Below are positions 56,039 through 64,000 of a DNA stretch of 64,000 bases, one piece after another. Position 1 is the first letter of the stretch, and every line of letters starts with the position of its first letter. Made by a program: the position numbers and the translations under genes. The DNA comes from Blautia sp. Marseille-P3201T (GTDB taxonomy: Bacteria > Bacillota > Clostridia > Lachnospirales > Lachnospiraceae), in NCBI RefSeq assembly GCF_900120295.1, contig NZ_LT635470.1, positions 868,001 through 932,000 on the forward strand, read 5' to 3'. Below the pieces are notes generated by a model that saw only the letters and a program-made list of their open reading frames with translations, was not told the DNA's origin and searched no databases.

Positions 56039-56158
56039 AATAAAAATCCTCCTTCTTTTTCCTGTTTTAATCCCTTTTACCATACAATGGAAACCCGCTT
56101 AGAACGTGCCGCCATCATTTTATTTTAGACCGGAAAACCGGTGTAAAATACCTTGTTA

Positions 56159-56647
56159 TTATTTCATTTTGATGCTTACCACATCATCTTTTGGCATTAC
56201 ATCTTTGCCAAAAATCCCCTCTACCGCTGCATAATCATCTGTATTACATACCAGCATCGGTGTTATGGTATCATAGCCAGCCTCTTTTACGGCATCTAAA
56301 TCTACAGTCAAAAGCAGGTCGCCTTTTTTTACTTTATCCCCTGCTTTTACATGGCCTTCAAAGCCTTTTCCTTTTAATTCCACAGTATCAAGCCCAATAT
56401 GAACTAAAATTTCCACTCCATTATCTGCTGTCATACTTACTGCATGAAGTGTATCGAATACCATTGCAATTTCTCCGTCAGCCGGTGCATAAATTTTACC
56501 TTCGGAAGGAATAATTGCTACCCCCTGCCCCAGCATTCCTGTACTGAAGGTGGGATCATTTACTTCCTTTAAATCAACTGCTTTTCCTTTTACAGGCGCT
56601 CCAAGATAAAAAGCATTGTCCTGTTTTTTCTTAAAAAAATTAAACAT
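56159..56647 (-). CDS. crr: PTS EIIA, glucose type (Crr-like)
   Basis: A 162-residue EIIA-Glc domain protein. The phospho-accepting His is in GVEILVHIGLDTVELKGKGF, and the supporting His is in TLHAVSMTADNG. It passes phosphate from HPr to the EIIB of the next gene. ATG 56647 has AGGAGGAG upstream. A 13-bp imperfect hairpin (56124-56153) lies between it and nagE. Confidence 0.93.
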   Translation of the reverse strand: MFNFFKKKQDNAFYLGAPVKGKAVDLKEVNDPTFSTGMLGQGVAIIPSEGKIYAPADGEIAMVFDTLHAVSMTADNGVEILVHIGLDTVELKGKGFEGHVKAGDKVKKGDLLLTVDLDAVKEAGYDTITPMLVCNTDDYAAVEGIFGKDVMPKDDVVSIKMK

Positions 56648-56656
56648 ATTCTCCTC

Positions 56657-57697
56657 CTACTTATATGAAAAATAATCTGCTGTCTTTAAATGATTAAAAG
56701 CTTCTTCCTCTGTGAGATAACGTTCTCCTGCAAGGGAACTGGATTTTATACCACTGGCATCTACATAGACTGTCTGTCCATTCATAGAAACTGCGCAAAA
56801 TACATAACTTTCATCCTGCACCCAGCCTCCCTGCCAGGTTCCTGCTACAATGTGGGATTCCATGCCGGCTCTGTTACAAAGCTCTGTTAAAATTTTTGCA
56901 TATCCCAAAGCTGTTGCCTTCCCATCCAGAACTGCTGCCGCATGATTGCTGATGTAATATTTGTCCAACATTTCTCCTATATGGGACACTTTTTCTCCTG
57001 CCACTTCCATACTGTCTGTGGGAGTCATATTCTCCTTCAGCCAATTAAGGAAATAATCCACAGTACTTTTTTCTCCACTGCCCTCGGGCAATCCTGCCAT
57101 AATTTCATCCAAAATCTGCTCCGTATTTTGCAGTTTCCTATTAATTTCATCAACCTTGCTTTCGTTATTAACTGCCAGTCCCTCTCTGATTTCATTCAGA
57201 TTAGAAATCGTTCCGTCCTGTGCAAAAGCTGCCTGAATTTCAATTCCTTCTGCACAAGATAAGAATAAAATCACCTTAGAAATTTCATTTTCTGTAATTC
57301 GGTTTAAATTTTTATCCTCATATTGGATATAAACTTCATCTTCTGTCATGGGTATTTCTACAAAACCGTAAAAGGAATTTTTCCCTTCACACTCCAGTGC
57401 TGTAACAATTCTCTGGTATTCTTTTCCATTTACCGGTTCGGGAAGAGTCAGTACACCACCTTTTAAATTCTCTATATTTTCTTTTAAAAAGAGGTATACC
57501 TCATACTCTTTCTGAGTAAGCTGTTTGGAATAAAACTCACTTTCTACTGCGGTTTCCTTTCTGGGGCTGTCCTCCAGTTTCCCGGACAGGGTATTGGATA
57601 ATGTAATTTTCCTCTGCCATGCAAAAAATGCCACAAGAAAAATTATCATAACCCCAATAAGCAAAGCTGCTTTTTTATGCTTTTTTATGTAATTCAT
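56657..57697 (-). CDS. Membrane-anchored transglutaminase-like protein lacking the catalytic residues
   Basis: A 346-residue protein with an N-terminal membrane anchor (about 10-28) and a C-terminal transglutaminase-like fold. Compared with the intact enzyme at 3519-4685, the Cys position is Ala263 (KATALGYAKI against RTVCMGYAKA) and the HAW motif is replaced (YVFCAV), while YVDASG keeps the Asp. I infer a pseudo-enzyme on the outer face. It lies 5 nt after ptsI and 9 nt before crr, an odd place for it inside a PTS operon. Confidence 0.72.
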   Translation of the reverse strand: MNYIKKHKKAALLIGVMIIFLVAFFAWQRKITLSNTLSGKLEDSPRKETAVESEFYSKQLTQKEYEVYLFLKENIENLKGGVLTLPEPVNGKEYQRIVTALECEGKNSFYGFVEIPMTEDEVYIQYEDKNLNRITENEISKVILFLSCAEGIEIQAAFAQDGTISNLNEIREGLAVNNESKVDEINRKLQNTEQILDEIMAGLPEGSGEKSTVDYFLNWLKENMTPTDSMEVAGEKVSHIGEMLDKYYISNHAAAVLDGKATALGYAKILTELCNRAGMESHIVAGTWQGGWVQDESYVFCAVSMNGQTVYVDASGIKSSSLAGERYLTEEEAFNHLKTADYFSYK

Positions 57698-57702
57698 TTT
57701 CT

Positions 57703-59322
57703 CTATTCCATTTCTCGAACAATCTTTCTAAGCTTTAAAATCATGGATGGTGCTACGGAAAGTTCATCCACTCCCATATTTACAAAAGTTTCTGTGAGTT
57801 CTGTATCCGCGCCTAATTCTCCGCAAATCCCTGCCCATTTTCCTGCAGCATGTGCATTGTCTACCACCATTTTTATCATTTTTAAAATTGCCTTGTGGTG
57901 AGGATTATAAAATTCCTCAAGCTTTTCATTCTGACGGTCAATTGCAAGAGTATACTGTGTCAGATCATTTGTTCCAATACTGAAGAAATCCACTAATTCA
58001 GCCAACTCATCACTAATCATAACTGCTGCCGGTGTTTCAATCATAATTCCTTCTTCTACATCTTTGTATGGAATATCGGAAGCATTAAGCTCTGCCTTTA
58101 CCTCTTTTACGATTTCTTTAATTCTCATTACTTCTTCTACAGAAGTAATCATTGGATACATAATGGAAAGCGTTCCATATACGGAAGCTCTGAAAAGCGC
58201 TCTTAACTGTACCTTAAAAATTTCCGGCTGTGACAGACAGATACGAATTGCACGGTATCCTAATGCCGGATTTTCTTCTTTGTCTAAATTAAGATAATCC
58301 GCCTGCTTATCAGCACCAATGTCCAACGTACGGATAATTACTTTCTTGCCTGCCATATTCTGAACTGCCTGCTTATAAGCCTGAAACTGTTCCTCTTCTG
58401 TAGGAAGCTCATTTCTTCCAATATAGAGAAACTCACTTCTGAAAAGCCCAATTCCTCCTGCATCATTTTCCAAAACATAGCCCATATCTCCTACACTTCC
58501 GATATTGGCATAAATATTGATTTTCTTACCGCTTTTTGTAATATTTTCTTTTCCTTTCAGCTTCAGCAGCAGATTTTTCTTTTCTTCCTCTGATGCAATT
58601 TTAGCTTTTGTTTCTTCCTTTGTCTTTTCGTCCGGTTCTAAAATAAATGCCCCATCAAAACCATCTACTACAGCACAAGTACCGGACTGAATTTCGTCTA
58701 AATTCATATCCACACCAATCAAAGCAGGAATATTCATCATACGGGCAAGAATAGCTGTATGCGAATTTGTAGAACCATGTACAGTAACAAAGGCAAGAAT
58801 TTTATCTTTATCCATCTGAACTGTTTCACTTGGTGTCAAATCCTCTGCCACAATAATTACAGGTTCTTCAAATTCTGTATCTATACCGTTTTGTCCTGAA
58901 AGATTTCTTACCAAACGTTCTGAAATATCCTTAATATCTGCAGCTCTGGCTCTCATATAATCATCGTCCATGCTGGCAAACATTTCTGAAAAATTATCAC
59001 CTGTAGAAGCAACTGCATACTCTGCATTTACCTCCTGCGTACGGATAATATTTTCAATGGACTCATTGTAATCATCATCCTCTAACATCATCTGATGTAC
59101 TTCAAAGATTGCTGCACTGGCTTCTCCTACTTCTTTTAAAGCCTTTTCATAGAGCTTTTGGAGCTGTTCCTGTGATTTTTCCCTTGCAGCTTCTACACGT
59201 TTTACCTCTTCATCCGGGTTTTCTATTTTTACTCGTTTTACAACATAATCTTCTTTTTTCAGCACTAAGACTTTCCCCAGTGCCACGCCTTTATATACAG
59301 ATTTACCATTCAGATGTTTCAT
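57703..59322 (-). CDS. ptsI: PTS enzyme I
   Basis: General PTS kinase that takes phosphate from PEP to HPr. The phospho-His is in HGSTNSHTAILARMM (His in NSHTA); the PEP-binding C-terminal barrel holds GIGLFRSEFLY, IMIETPAAV, FSIGTNDLTQYTLA and GICGELGAD (active Cys). At 539 residues it is slightly shorter than Bacillus EI. ATG 59322 has AGGG 6-7 nt upstream; the ATG at 59337 directly abuts an AAGGA and seems less likely, but is possible. Confidence 0.94.
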   Translation of the reverse strand: MKHLNGKSVYKGVALGKVLVLKKEDYVVKRVKIENPDEEVKRVEAAREKSQEQLQKLYEKALKEVGEASAAIFEVHQMMLEDDDYNESIENIIRTQEVNAEYAVASTGDNFSEMFASMDDDYMRARAADIKDISERLVRNLSGQNGIDTEFEEPVIIVAEDLTPSETVQMDKDKILAFVTVHGSTNSHTAILARMMNIPALIGVDMNLDEIQSGTCAVVDGFDGAFILEPDEKTKEETKAKIASEEEKKNLLLKLKGKENITKSGKKINIYANIGSVGDMGYVLENDAGGIGLFRSEFLYIGRNELPTEEEQFQAYKQAVQNMAGKKVIIRTLDIGADKQADYLNLDKEENPALGYRAIRICLSQPEIFKVQLRALFRASVYGTLSIMYPMITSVEEVMRIKEIVKEVKAELNASDIPYKDVEEGIMIETPAAVMISDELAELVDFFSIGTNDLTQYTLAIDRQNEKLEEFYNPHHKAILKMIKMVVDNAHAAGKWAGICGELGADTELTETFVNMGVDELSVAPSMILKLRKIVREME

Positions 59323-59340
59323 ATCTATCCCTGCCATTCC

Positions 59341-59598
59341 TTATAAATTTGCTTCAAAAAACGCTTTCATTCCTTCAAAAGCAACTTCTTCATCGCTTCC
59401 CTCTACCTGAATTTCTACTGTCTGTCCGCATTTTACTGCTAAAGACATAAGCATCATCAGTTTTGTAACATCCACTGTCTTTCCTTCTTTTGTAATTGTA
59501 ATTTTACTTTCGTATTTCTTCGCTTCTTTCGCCAGCATTCCTGCAGGTCTTGCATGAATTCCCAATTCATCTTTTACTGTGTACTCAAAACTTTTCAT
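59341..59598 (-). CDS. ptsH: HPr phosphocarrier with Lys at position 46
   Basis: An 85-residue HPr. His15, the phosphate carrier, is present in GIHARPAG. The regulatory Ser46 of Firmicute HPr is replaced: GKTVDVTKLMMLMSL aligns with the Bacillus segment GKTVNLKSIMGVMSL and puts Lys at residue 46. HPr kinase could therefore not phosphorylate it in the normal way, and CcpA-HPr(Ser-P) control through this protein would be lost. ATG 59598 has AAAGGAG upstream. Confidence 0.95.
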   Translation of the reverse strand: MKSFEYTVKDELGIHARPAGMLAKEAKKYESKITITKEGKTVDVTKLMMLMSLAVKCGQTVEIQVEGSDEEVAFEGMKAFFEANL

Positions 59599-59647
59599 TT
59601 TAAATAACTCCTTTCGCTCAAAATGTTCTTCTATAAAAAGTTTTTTC

Positions 59648-60466
59648 TTACATAATACGCTGGATATGTATAGCGAGAAATCCTATTTCCTCTTTATCCA
59701 GTTTTTTCTCCAGCTTCTTCTCCATATAGTGACAGATTACTTCCGAAATCTGACCGGCCTTAGGATATTTGCTTCGAATAAAATCATTTAATTCTATATT
59801 TACTGCTTCTCCTGTCTTTGCCCTGACTACCATATAATATAAATGGCTCATCAAACGAATATAAGCAAAAGAGTCCTGGTGAATTTTATCTCCTAAACAT
59901 TCCTCAATCATTAAAATACAATCGTCAATAATCTGTGTGGTCTTTAAGGTATCTGATACCTGTTCATCAGAAAGTCCGGAATGAATATGAAGCGCAATAA
60001 ATCCCGCTTCATCATCGGAAATCCTGTAACCTGTCATTTTTTCAATAATTTCTCTGCTTTTTAAAGCAACGGCATATTCTTTTCCGAACAGAATTTTAAT
60101 GTCCGGTACAAACGGATTAGACAAAAATATCTTTTCCTGTTCTCTCTTTGCTGCAAAGGCAATATGGTCAGCTAAAGGTAATAAAATATCTCTTTTTATC
60201 GTGTCAAAAACTTGCTCTGCTTCTTCAATAATCTTAGCTGCTGCTTCAATGTAAACAGGGTCAATGGTATTCACCACATTCATGGCAGAATTTCTTTCCT
60301 CCCGAACCACCGGTGTATACACCGACGCTCCCGGAATTTCTGTAAACTCATCCCCTGCCTTTTTGCCAAATCCAATGCCTTTTCCCAGTAAAATTCTTTC
60401 ACTGTCGTCTTCCTTTACTTTTGCAAGCAGTGCATTATTGTTCAAAATTCTCAAAATACAATACAT
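59648..60466 (-). CDS. BglG/LicT-family transcriptional antiterminator
   Basis: A 272-residue antiterminator: RNA-binding CAT domain (1-56), PRD1 (about 65-170, His in LADHIAFA and IALHIHS) and PRD2 (about 175-272, His in LMSHLYYM and LAIHIQRI). The four PRD His are the usual phosphorylation sites for HPr and EII. It is the first gene of the PTS operon and has a matching RAT/terminator directly upstream, so it should control its own operon. ATG 60466 has GGGAGA 8-9 nt upstream; an in-frame start at 60538 lies inside the leader and is rejected. Confidence 0.92.
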   Translation of the reverse strand: MYCILRILNNNALLAKVKEDDSERILLGKGIGFGKKAGDEFTEIPGASVYTPVVREERNSAMNVVNTIDPVYIEAAAKIIEEAEQVFDTIKRDILLPLADHIAFAAKREQEKIFLSNPFVPDIKILFGKEYAVALKSREIIEKMTGYRISDDEAGFIALHIHSGLSDEQVSDTLKTTQIIDDCILMIEECLGDKIHQDSFAYIRLMSHLYYMVVRAKTGEAVNIELNDFIRSKYPKAGQISEVICHYMEKKLEKKLDKEEIGFLAIHIQRIM

Positions 60467-60493
60467 TTTTAGGTTCTCCCTTTTCAAAAACAC

Positions 60494-60575
60494 AAAAAAG
60501 GCATAAACTACCTGTTTCAAATCACCTTCTGTGAACAAAACAGTTTCGTTTATGCCTGCTTAACCAGTAACACAC
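60494..60575 (-). promoter_or_regulatory. RAT antiterminator and overlapping terminator
   Basis: On the minus strand, 60548-60575 reads GTGTGTTACTGG...CAGGCATAAAC, close to the ribonucleic antiterminator consensus of BglG/LicT systems. Its 3' part GGCATAAAC (60548-60556) pairs with GTTTATGCC (60500-60508), followed by TTTTTT, forming a terminator. The two folds are mutually exclusive. Confidence 0.88.
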
Positions 60576-60610
60576 TACTCCGTTTCATTGTGTATAATGA
60601 ACATATATAA

Positions 60611-60639
60611 ACTATATACCATGGTGTGCTTATCGTCAA
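60611..60639 (-). promoter_or_regulatory. Promoter of the PTS operon
   Basis: TTGACG (60634-60639) and TATAGT (60611-60616), 17-bp spacer, upstream of the RAT leader. Confidence 0.75.
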
Positions 60640-60729
60640 GCTATATTTTTTAACCAATTTTTACTTTGTTTTTTATGAATTTTTTACAATTCTTATACAA
60701 ATTTAAAATTTCTTACTGGCAAAAAAGCC

Positions 60730-61455
60730 TTACTCATATCTGACAATCTCTTTTTTTAATCGTTTCATAATTTTCTTTTCCAATCTGGAAATGTAAGATT
60801 GAGAAATTCCCAGCAAATCAGCTACTTCTTTTTGTGTTTTCTCTCCTCCATCAGGCATATTAATCCCAAACCTCAGTCTCACAATCGTCTGCTCTCTCTT
60901 TGTCAGTTTATCAATAGCCTTTCCTAAAAGCTTTCTTTCTACCTCGTCTTCAATATCTTTATAAATCACGTCTTCATCCGTTCCCAAAATATCCGAAAGC
61001 AACAATTCATTCCCGTCCCAATCCACATTTAGCGGCTCATCTATAGAAACCTCTAATTTCGTTTTACTATTTCTTCTCAAATACATTAAAATTTCATTTT
61101 CAATACACCGTGAAGCATAAGTTGCCAGTTTAATCTTTTTTATAGGATCAAAGGTGTTAATAGCTTTAATGAGTCCAATGGTACCAATGGAAATCAAGTC
61201 CTCAACCCCTACTCCTGTATTATCAAATTTTTTTGCGATATAAACTACCAGTCTTAAATTATGTTCAATCAAACAGGCTTTTGCTTCTTCTTTTCTCTCA
61301 CCGGACAAGGCATCCAGCATTTCTCCTTCTTCTTGTGTTGTAAGAGGCGCCGGCAAAACTTCTGCTCCTCCAATATAGTGCAATTCATTTCTCTTCGGCA
61401 GAAAAACCCCTTTAAATCCTGAAAATTTCACGTTCCCTCCAACACAGATATCCAT
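60730..61455 (-). CDS. sigE: Sporulation sigma factor SigE (pro-form)
   Basis: Mother-cell sigma factor, 241 residues. Region 2 ([25 protein letters not shown]) and region 4 ([28 protein letters not shown]) are typical, and the [12 protein letters not shown] segment marks the start of the mature protein. The preceding pro-sequence of about 26 residues ([16 protein letters not shown]...) differs from the basic Bacillus version and keeps few of its residues. AGGAGGAG precedes ATG 61455. It lies 19 nt after spoIIGA, its processing protease. Confidence 0.93.
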   Translation of the reverse strand: MDICVGGNVKFSGFKGVFLPKRNELHYIGGAEVLPAPLTTQEEGEMLDALSGERKEEAKACLIEHNLRLVVYIAKKFDNTGVGVEDLISIGTIGLIKAINTFDPIKKIKLATYASRCIENEILMYLRRNSKTKLEVSIDEPLNVDWDGNELLLSDILGTDEDVIYKDIEDEVERKLLGKAIDKLTKREQTIVRLRFGINMPDGGEKTQKEVADLLGISQSYISRLEKKIMKRLKKEIVRYE

Positions 61456-61474
61456 ATTTACAAAACTCCTCCTC

Positions 61475-62347
61475 TTATTTTTTCCATATTTCCGGACTTA
61501 TGATTGCCTGAAATCTCCCTTTCTCAGACAACTTTGTGTATGAAATCCCAACAGCAGTATGCAGAATTTTCTTTTCTTCTTCCTGCCCTCTTATCGTAAG
61601 CTTATCCACGGTTACAACAGGAAGCAGTCCCCTTTGACATCCTACGCTGGTATAAGGCAGAAATCTGGGATTTAACCTTTGAAAAAAAGCTGCTTCCTCT
61701 TCTGTTCTTTTCTCTTCTGCTATTTCCATAATGCAAAAGCTTTCCAGAAATTGCTGTTGTTTCTCCGTCAATAATTGAAAAAAACTGTCTTTTACCATGA
61801 CGCAAACAGATGTACCTGTTACCCTGTCATAAAGGCAGTTTCCTGTATCATACAGTCCTTTTACTTTTATTTCTTTTCCGTTTAGTGCTATCAGCATCTC
61901 ACAGTAAAGTTCCCTTTTCCCTTTTAAGTATTTACAGAGTCTTATACCTATGTATAAAATCCAATAACAGAGCGCTGTTATTCCTCCGAATGTAAAAATA
62001 CCTCTCCTTGCTCTTTGTGAAAACACAAAAAGAAAGCCTCCCAGCAGGAAGTTGCATCCAAGAAATACACACATTTTCAAAATCAAATTTTTCAGTCCTT
62101 TGACACTGCACCCAAGACTTACCATAAGTACAGCTGTCACAATATAAAAAATTCCGTTTTGGAGACTGAACAATTCTCTTGAAAATACAAGAATAAAACA
62201 GTTTCCCATAGCTCCCGCTGCTGCACCCAAAAGCGCTCTTACAGGATTGGCAGCTCCTGTAAGAAATTGGTTGGTCAGGCACAGCACAAAGAAACCGGGC
62301 AGAAGGTTTACTACAAAAAAAACATCCACGTATACTTCGCAGTACAC
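61475..62347 (-). CDS. spoIIGA: Sigma-E processing peptidase SpoIIGA
   Basis: A 290-residue membrane protease that cleaves pro-SigE. Five membrane segments fill the N-terminal half, followed by an aspartic-protease-like domain with the catalytic LYDTGN (about residue 168). I place the start at GTG 62347 ([16 protein letters not shown]) because AGGGGGTG lies 5 nt upstream. spoIIGA-sigE order is as in Bacillus, and a Spo0A-type promoter lies upstream. Confidence 0.9.
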   Translation of the reverse strand: MYCEVYVDVFFVVNLLPGFFVLCLTNQFLTGAANPVRALLGAAAGAMGNCFILVFSRELFSLQNGIFYIVTAVLMVSLGCSVKGLKNLILKMCVFLGCNFLLGGFLFVFSQRARRGIFTFGGITALCYWILYIGIRLCKYLKGKRELYCEMLIALNGKEIKVKGLYDTGNCLYDRVTGTSVCVMVKDSFFQLLTEKQQQFLESFCIMEIAEEKRTEEEAAFFQRLNPRFLPYTSVGCQRGLLPVVTVDKLTIRGQEEEKKILHTAVGISYTKLSEKGRFQAIISPEIWKK

Positions 62348-62403
62348 AAAACACCCCCTAAACCTCTGCATGACTCTCTTACTTATCTGGAATAAGTAAT
62401 CTT

Positions 62404-62469
62404 ATTATAGAGGTTAGGGGGTGCTGATTTTGTCAAAAACACATGGTTATATACAAAATCTTTTCGACA
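62404..62469 (-). promoter_or_regulatory. spoIIG promoter with long spacer and 0A boxes
   Basis: On the minus strand TTGACA (62431-62436) and TATAAT (62404-62409) are both consensus but 21 bp apart. An exact 0A box TGTCGAA lies 27 bp upstream (62463-62469), and TGTCAAA on the opposite strand overlaps the -35. Bacillus spoIIG has the same odd long spacer and is driven by Spo0A-P. Confidence 0.8.
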
Positions 62470-62514
62470 GTATCAACCCTTATTTTTTATTTTATGTTAC
62501 CTGCTTTATGTTAA

Positions 62515-63276
62515 TCATTTTAATATTTCATGAATATCTGTAAGGACTTTTCTCATTTCATCTGCTTTTATCTGTCCCGGCGCTGATGACTGCCTGCCCG
62601 CAGCAAAAGTAATACAAGAACCGGTAAACTCTCCGCAAATTCTGCTTAACATTCCCTTCTGTCCCATAGACATAGTAATAATCGGTTTTCGGCTCTTTTG
62701 CTTCCTTTCTATTGTAGCTGCTAAAAGCGCACAAACATCTTCTTCCGTCTGCGGCATTACCGCAATTTTTAAAAAATCAGCGCCCCATTCTTCCATGGTA
62801 TACAATGCCTCCGAAATTGCCTCCTTTGAAGGAGTTCCTTCAAAGTGATGACTGGATGCAAGTACTGTCACCCCCATATTCTTTAACTCCTCTACTAGTT
62901 CTTTGGAATTCATTGGATACCAAAATACCTGTACATCTACAATATCTGTAAGCTTTCTTTTTGAAACTTCTTTTAAAAGCTTTACATAATCTTCAGGCAT
63001 AATGAATTTTTCTCCGCCTTCTTCTTTTGTACGGAAGGTAAATAAAACAGGATTTTGTTTAAAATTGTCGTTTATTGTTTCCAACATTTCACAGACTTTT
63101 TCCAAATTATCACTTTCCTCAAAAAAATCTGCACGCCACTCTATTAAATCCGGTCCATATTCTTTTACAATTTTCATTTCTTCTACAATTTCATCTCTGC
63201 TTCTCCCTGTTAAAGGAATACAAATCTTCGGAATTCCTTCTCCGATTTCTACATTTTTTATTTTTATAATACTCAT
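62515..63276 (-). CDS. aroD: 3-dehydroquinate dehydratase, type I
   Basis: Shikimate-pathway enzyme, 253 residues. The Schiff-base Lys is in ADFLKIAVMPQT (about residue 170) and the catalytic His in ASSHHFEGTPS (about 142). LIEWRADFFEE and FTFRTKEEGG match type I enzymes. ATG 63276 has AGGAAGTG upstream. It is divergent from aroE, the next pathway step. Confidence 0.95.
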   Translation of the reverse strand: MSIIKIKNVEIGEGIPKICIPLTGRSRDEIVEEMKIVKEYGPDLIEWRADFFEESDNLEKVCEMLETINDNFKQNPVLFTFRTKEEGGEKFIMPEDYVKLLKEVSKRKLTDIVDVQVFWYPMNSKELVEELKNMGVTVLASSHHFEGTPSKEAISEALYTMEEWGADFLKIAVMPQTEEDVCALLAATIERKQKSRKPIITMSMGQKGMLSRICGEFTGSCITFAAGRQSSAPGQIKADEMRKVLTDIHEILK

Positions 63277-63327
63277 CCTATCACTTCCTCATTTTTTCTT
63301 TATTAGGATTTTATCACACTTTTTCAC

Positions 63328-63356
63328 TTGACACCACCACTGTTTCACTTTAAACT
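63328..63356 (+). promoter_or_regulatory. Promoter of aroE
   Basis: TTGACA (63328-63333) and TAAACT (63351-63356), 17-bp spacer. Confidence 0.75.
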
Positions 63357-63391
63357 TCTAAATAATAATATATTTTTAAGGAGGATTATCC

Positions 63392-64000
63392 ATGCCAGCT
63401 ATTACAGGAACAACAAAATTAACCGGACTTCTGGGAGAACCGGTAAACCATAGCATTTCTCCTCTTATTCATAATTTCAGTTTTCAGCACCTCAATTTGG
63501 ATTATGTATATTTATGTTTTCAAATTAATGAGAAAACTTTAGAAGATGCAGTAAAAGGACTGCGTATTCTGGATGTAAAGGGCTTTAATCTCACAATGCC
63601 CAATAAAAATAAGATACTCTCTTATTTGGACAGTCTTTCCCCTGCTGCCCGGCTTATTGGTGCAGTTAATACAGTGGAAAATAAAAATGGAAACTTCATT
63701 GGACATAACACAGATGGCATTGGATTTATGCAATCTGTAAAAGAACAGAATATTGATATGAAAAACCAGACCATGACACTTCTGGGAATTGGAGGCGCTG
63801 CAACGGCAATTTGTGCCCAGGCCGCTCTTGATGGTGTAAATACTATACATATTTTTTCACGTCCGAATAGTTCACATTTACCTCGTATAAAAACCTTACA
63901 GGAAAATTTAGAAAAGGAAACCACCTGTAAAATCTTCATTCACAATTTATTTGATAAACAGGACTTAAAATCATCTGTCAAAGACAGCTCCCTTCTGGTA
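63392..64000 (+). CDS. aroE: Shikimate dehydrogenase, N-terminal part (cut by window edge)
   Basis: Reduces 3-dehydroshikimate to shikimate. The first 203 codons are visible. Substrate motifs are HSISPLIHN and the catalytic Lys in NLTMPNKNKI (Asn-Lys where many enzymes have His-Lys); NTDGIGF and the nucleotide-binding LLGIGGAATAI follow. ATG 63392 has AAGGAGG upstream. YdiB-type quinate/shikimate dehydrogenase is possible, but pairing with aroD favours AroE. Confidence 0.93.
   Translation, partial: MPAITGTTKLTGLLGEPVNHSISPLIHNFSFQHLNLDYVYLCFQINEKTLEDAVKGLRILDVKGFNLTMPNKNKILSYLDSLSPAARLIGAVNTVENKNGNFIGHNTDGIGFMQSVKEQNIDMKNQTMTLLGIGGAATAICAQAALDGVNTIHIFSRPNSSHLPRIKTLQENLEKETTCKIFIHNLFDKQDLKSSVKDSSLLV

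Overview
The window looks like chromosome of an anaerobic, spore-forming, low-GC Firmicute, most likely a gut Lachnospiraceae (Blautia / Ruminococcus gnavus-torques / Dorea type). This rests on AT-rich DNA, strong AGGAGG ribosome sites, near-consensus sigma-A promoters, sporulation sigma factors SigH and SigE with SpoIIGA, a fused PotCD spermidine component, and an HPr of the kind I associate with that family. No phage, insertion sequence or CRISPR array was seen. Most genes lie on the minus strand. The genus is inference.

Layout. 1-3384: rimP-nusA-ylxR-ylxQ-infB translation operon (minus; infB runs off the left edge). 3519-9475: transglutaminase lipoprotein, topoisomerase IV-type parC/parE, PAP2 phosphatase. 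9634-16511: tRNA-Glu, PHP phosphoesterase, a secreted metallo-beta-lactamase-fold protein with near-identical wall-binding repeats, tRNA-Leu, lysA, pyk; two copies of a small structured intergenic element lie here. 16525-19547: rhomboid-like protein, CorA, 6-phosphogluconolactonase. 19670-24447: potA-potB-potCD and an RluD-type pseudouridine synthase. 24483-30087: MacAB-type efflux operon, small proteins, trpS. 30164-37184: luxS, MocA-like protein, tRNA-Thr, then cysE-cysS-mrnC-rlmB-sigH behind a cysteine T-box, and gdhA. 37281-42240: ABC-F, ispF, copper module copA-csoR with operator. 42285-44250: small accessory genes including a shortened DUF3990 gene. 44312-48063: KDG/KDPG module (two PfkB kinases, KdgA aldolase, KdgR regulator). 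48066-54267: lantibiotic-type ABC transporter with its two-component system, a LytTR regulator with a membrane partner, CutC. 54268-54595: inverted-repeat element. 54596-60639: a complete PTS operon (licT-ptsH-ptsI-pseudo-transglutaminase-crr-nagE) behind an antiterminator leader. 60730-62469: spoIIGA-sigE with an atypical Spo0A-type promoter. 62515-64000: aroD and divergent aroE (cut by the right edge).

How parts work together. The PTS operon encodes every protein needed to import and phosphorylate an amino sugar or glucose, and its antiterminator is the first gene, so induction is autoregulated; its HPr has Lys instead of Ser at position 46. The KDG module would convert ketodeoxygluconate to pyruvate and glyceraldehyde-3-phosphate under an IclR-type repressor. 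Two regulator modules carry phased direct repeats upstream of their targets: four CAAGGT boxes 11 bp apart before the ABC transporter, and two 10-bp boxes 21 bp apart before the LytTR gene. Sporulation is represented by sigH, spoIIGA and sigE. The points most worth a second look are the HPr substitution, the catalytically dead transglutaminase in the PTS operon, the two phased operators, the paired structured intergenic elements, and the 189-bp inverted-repeat element.
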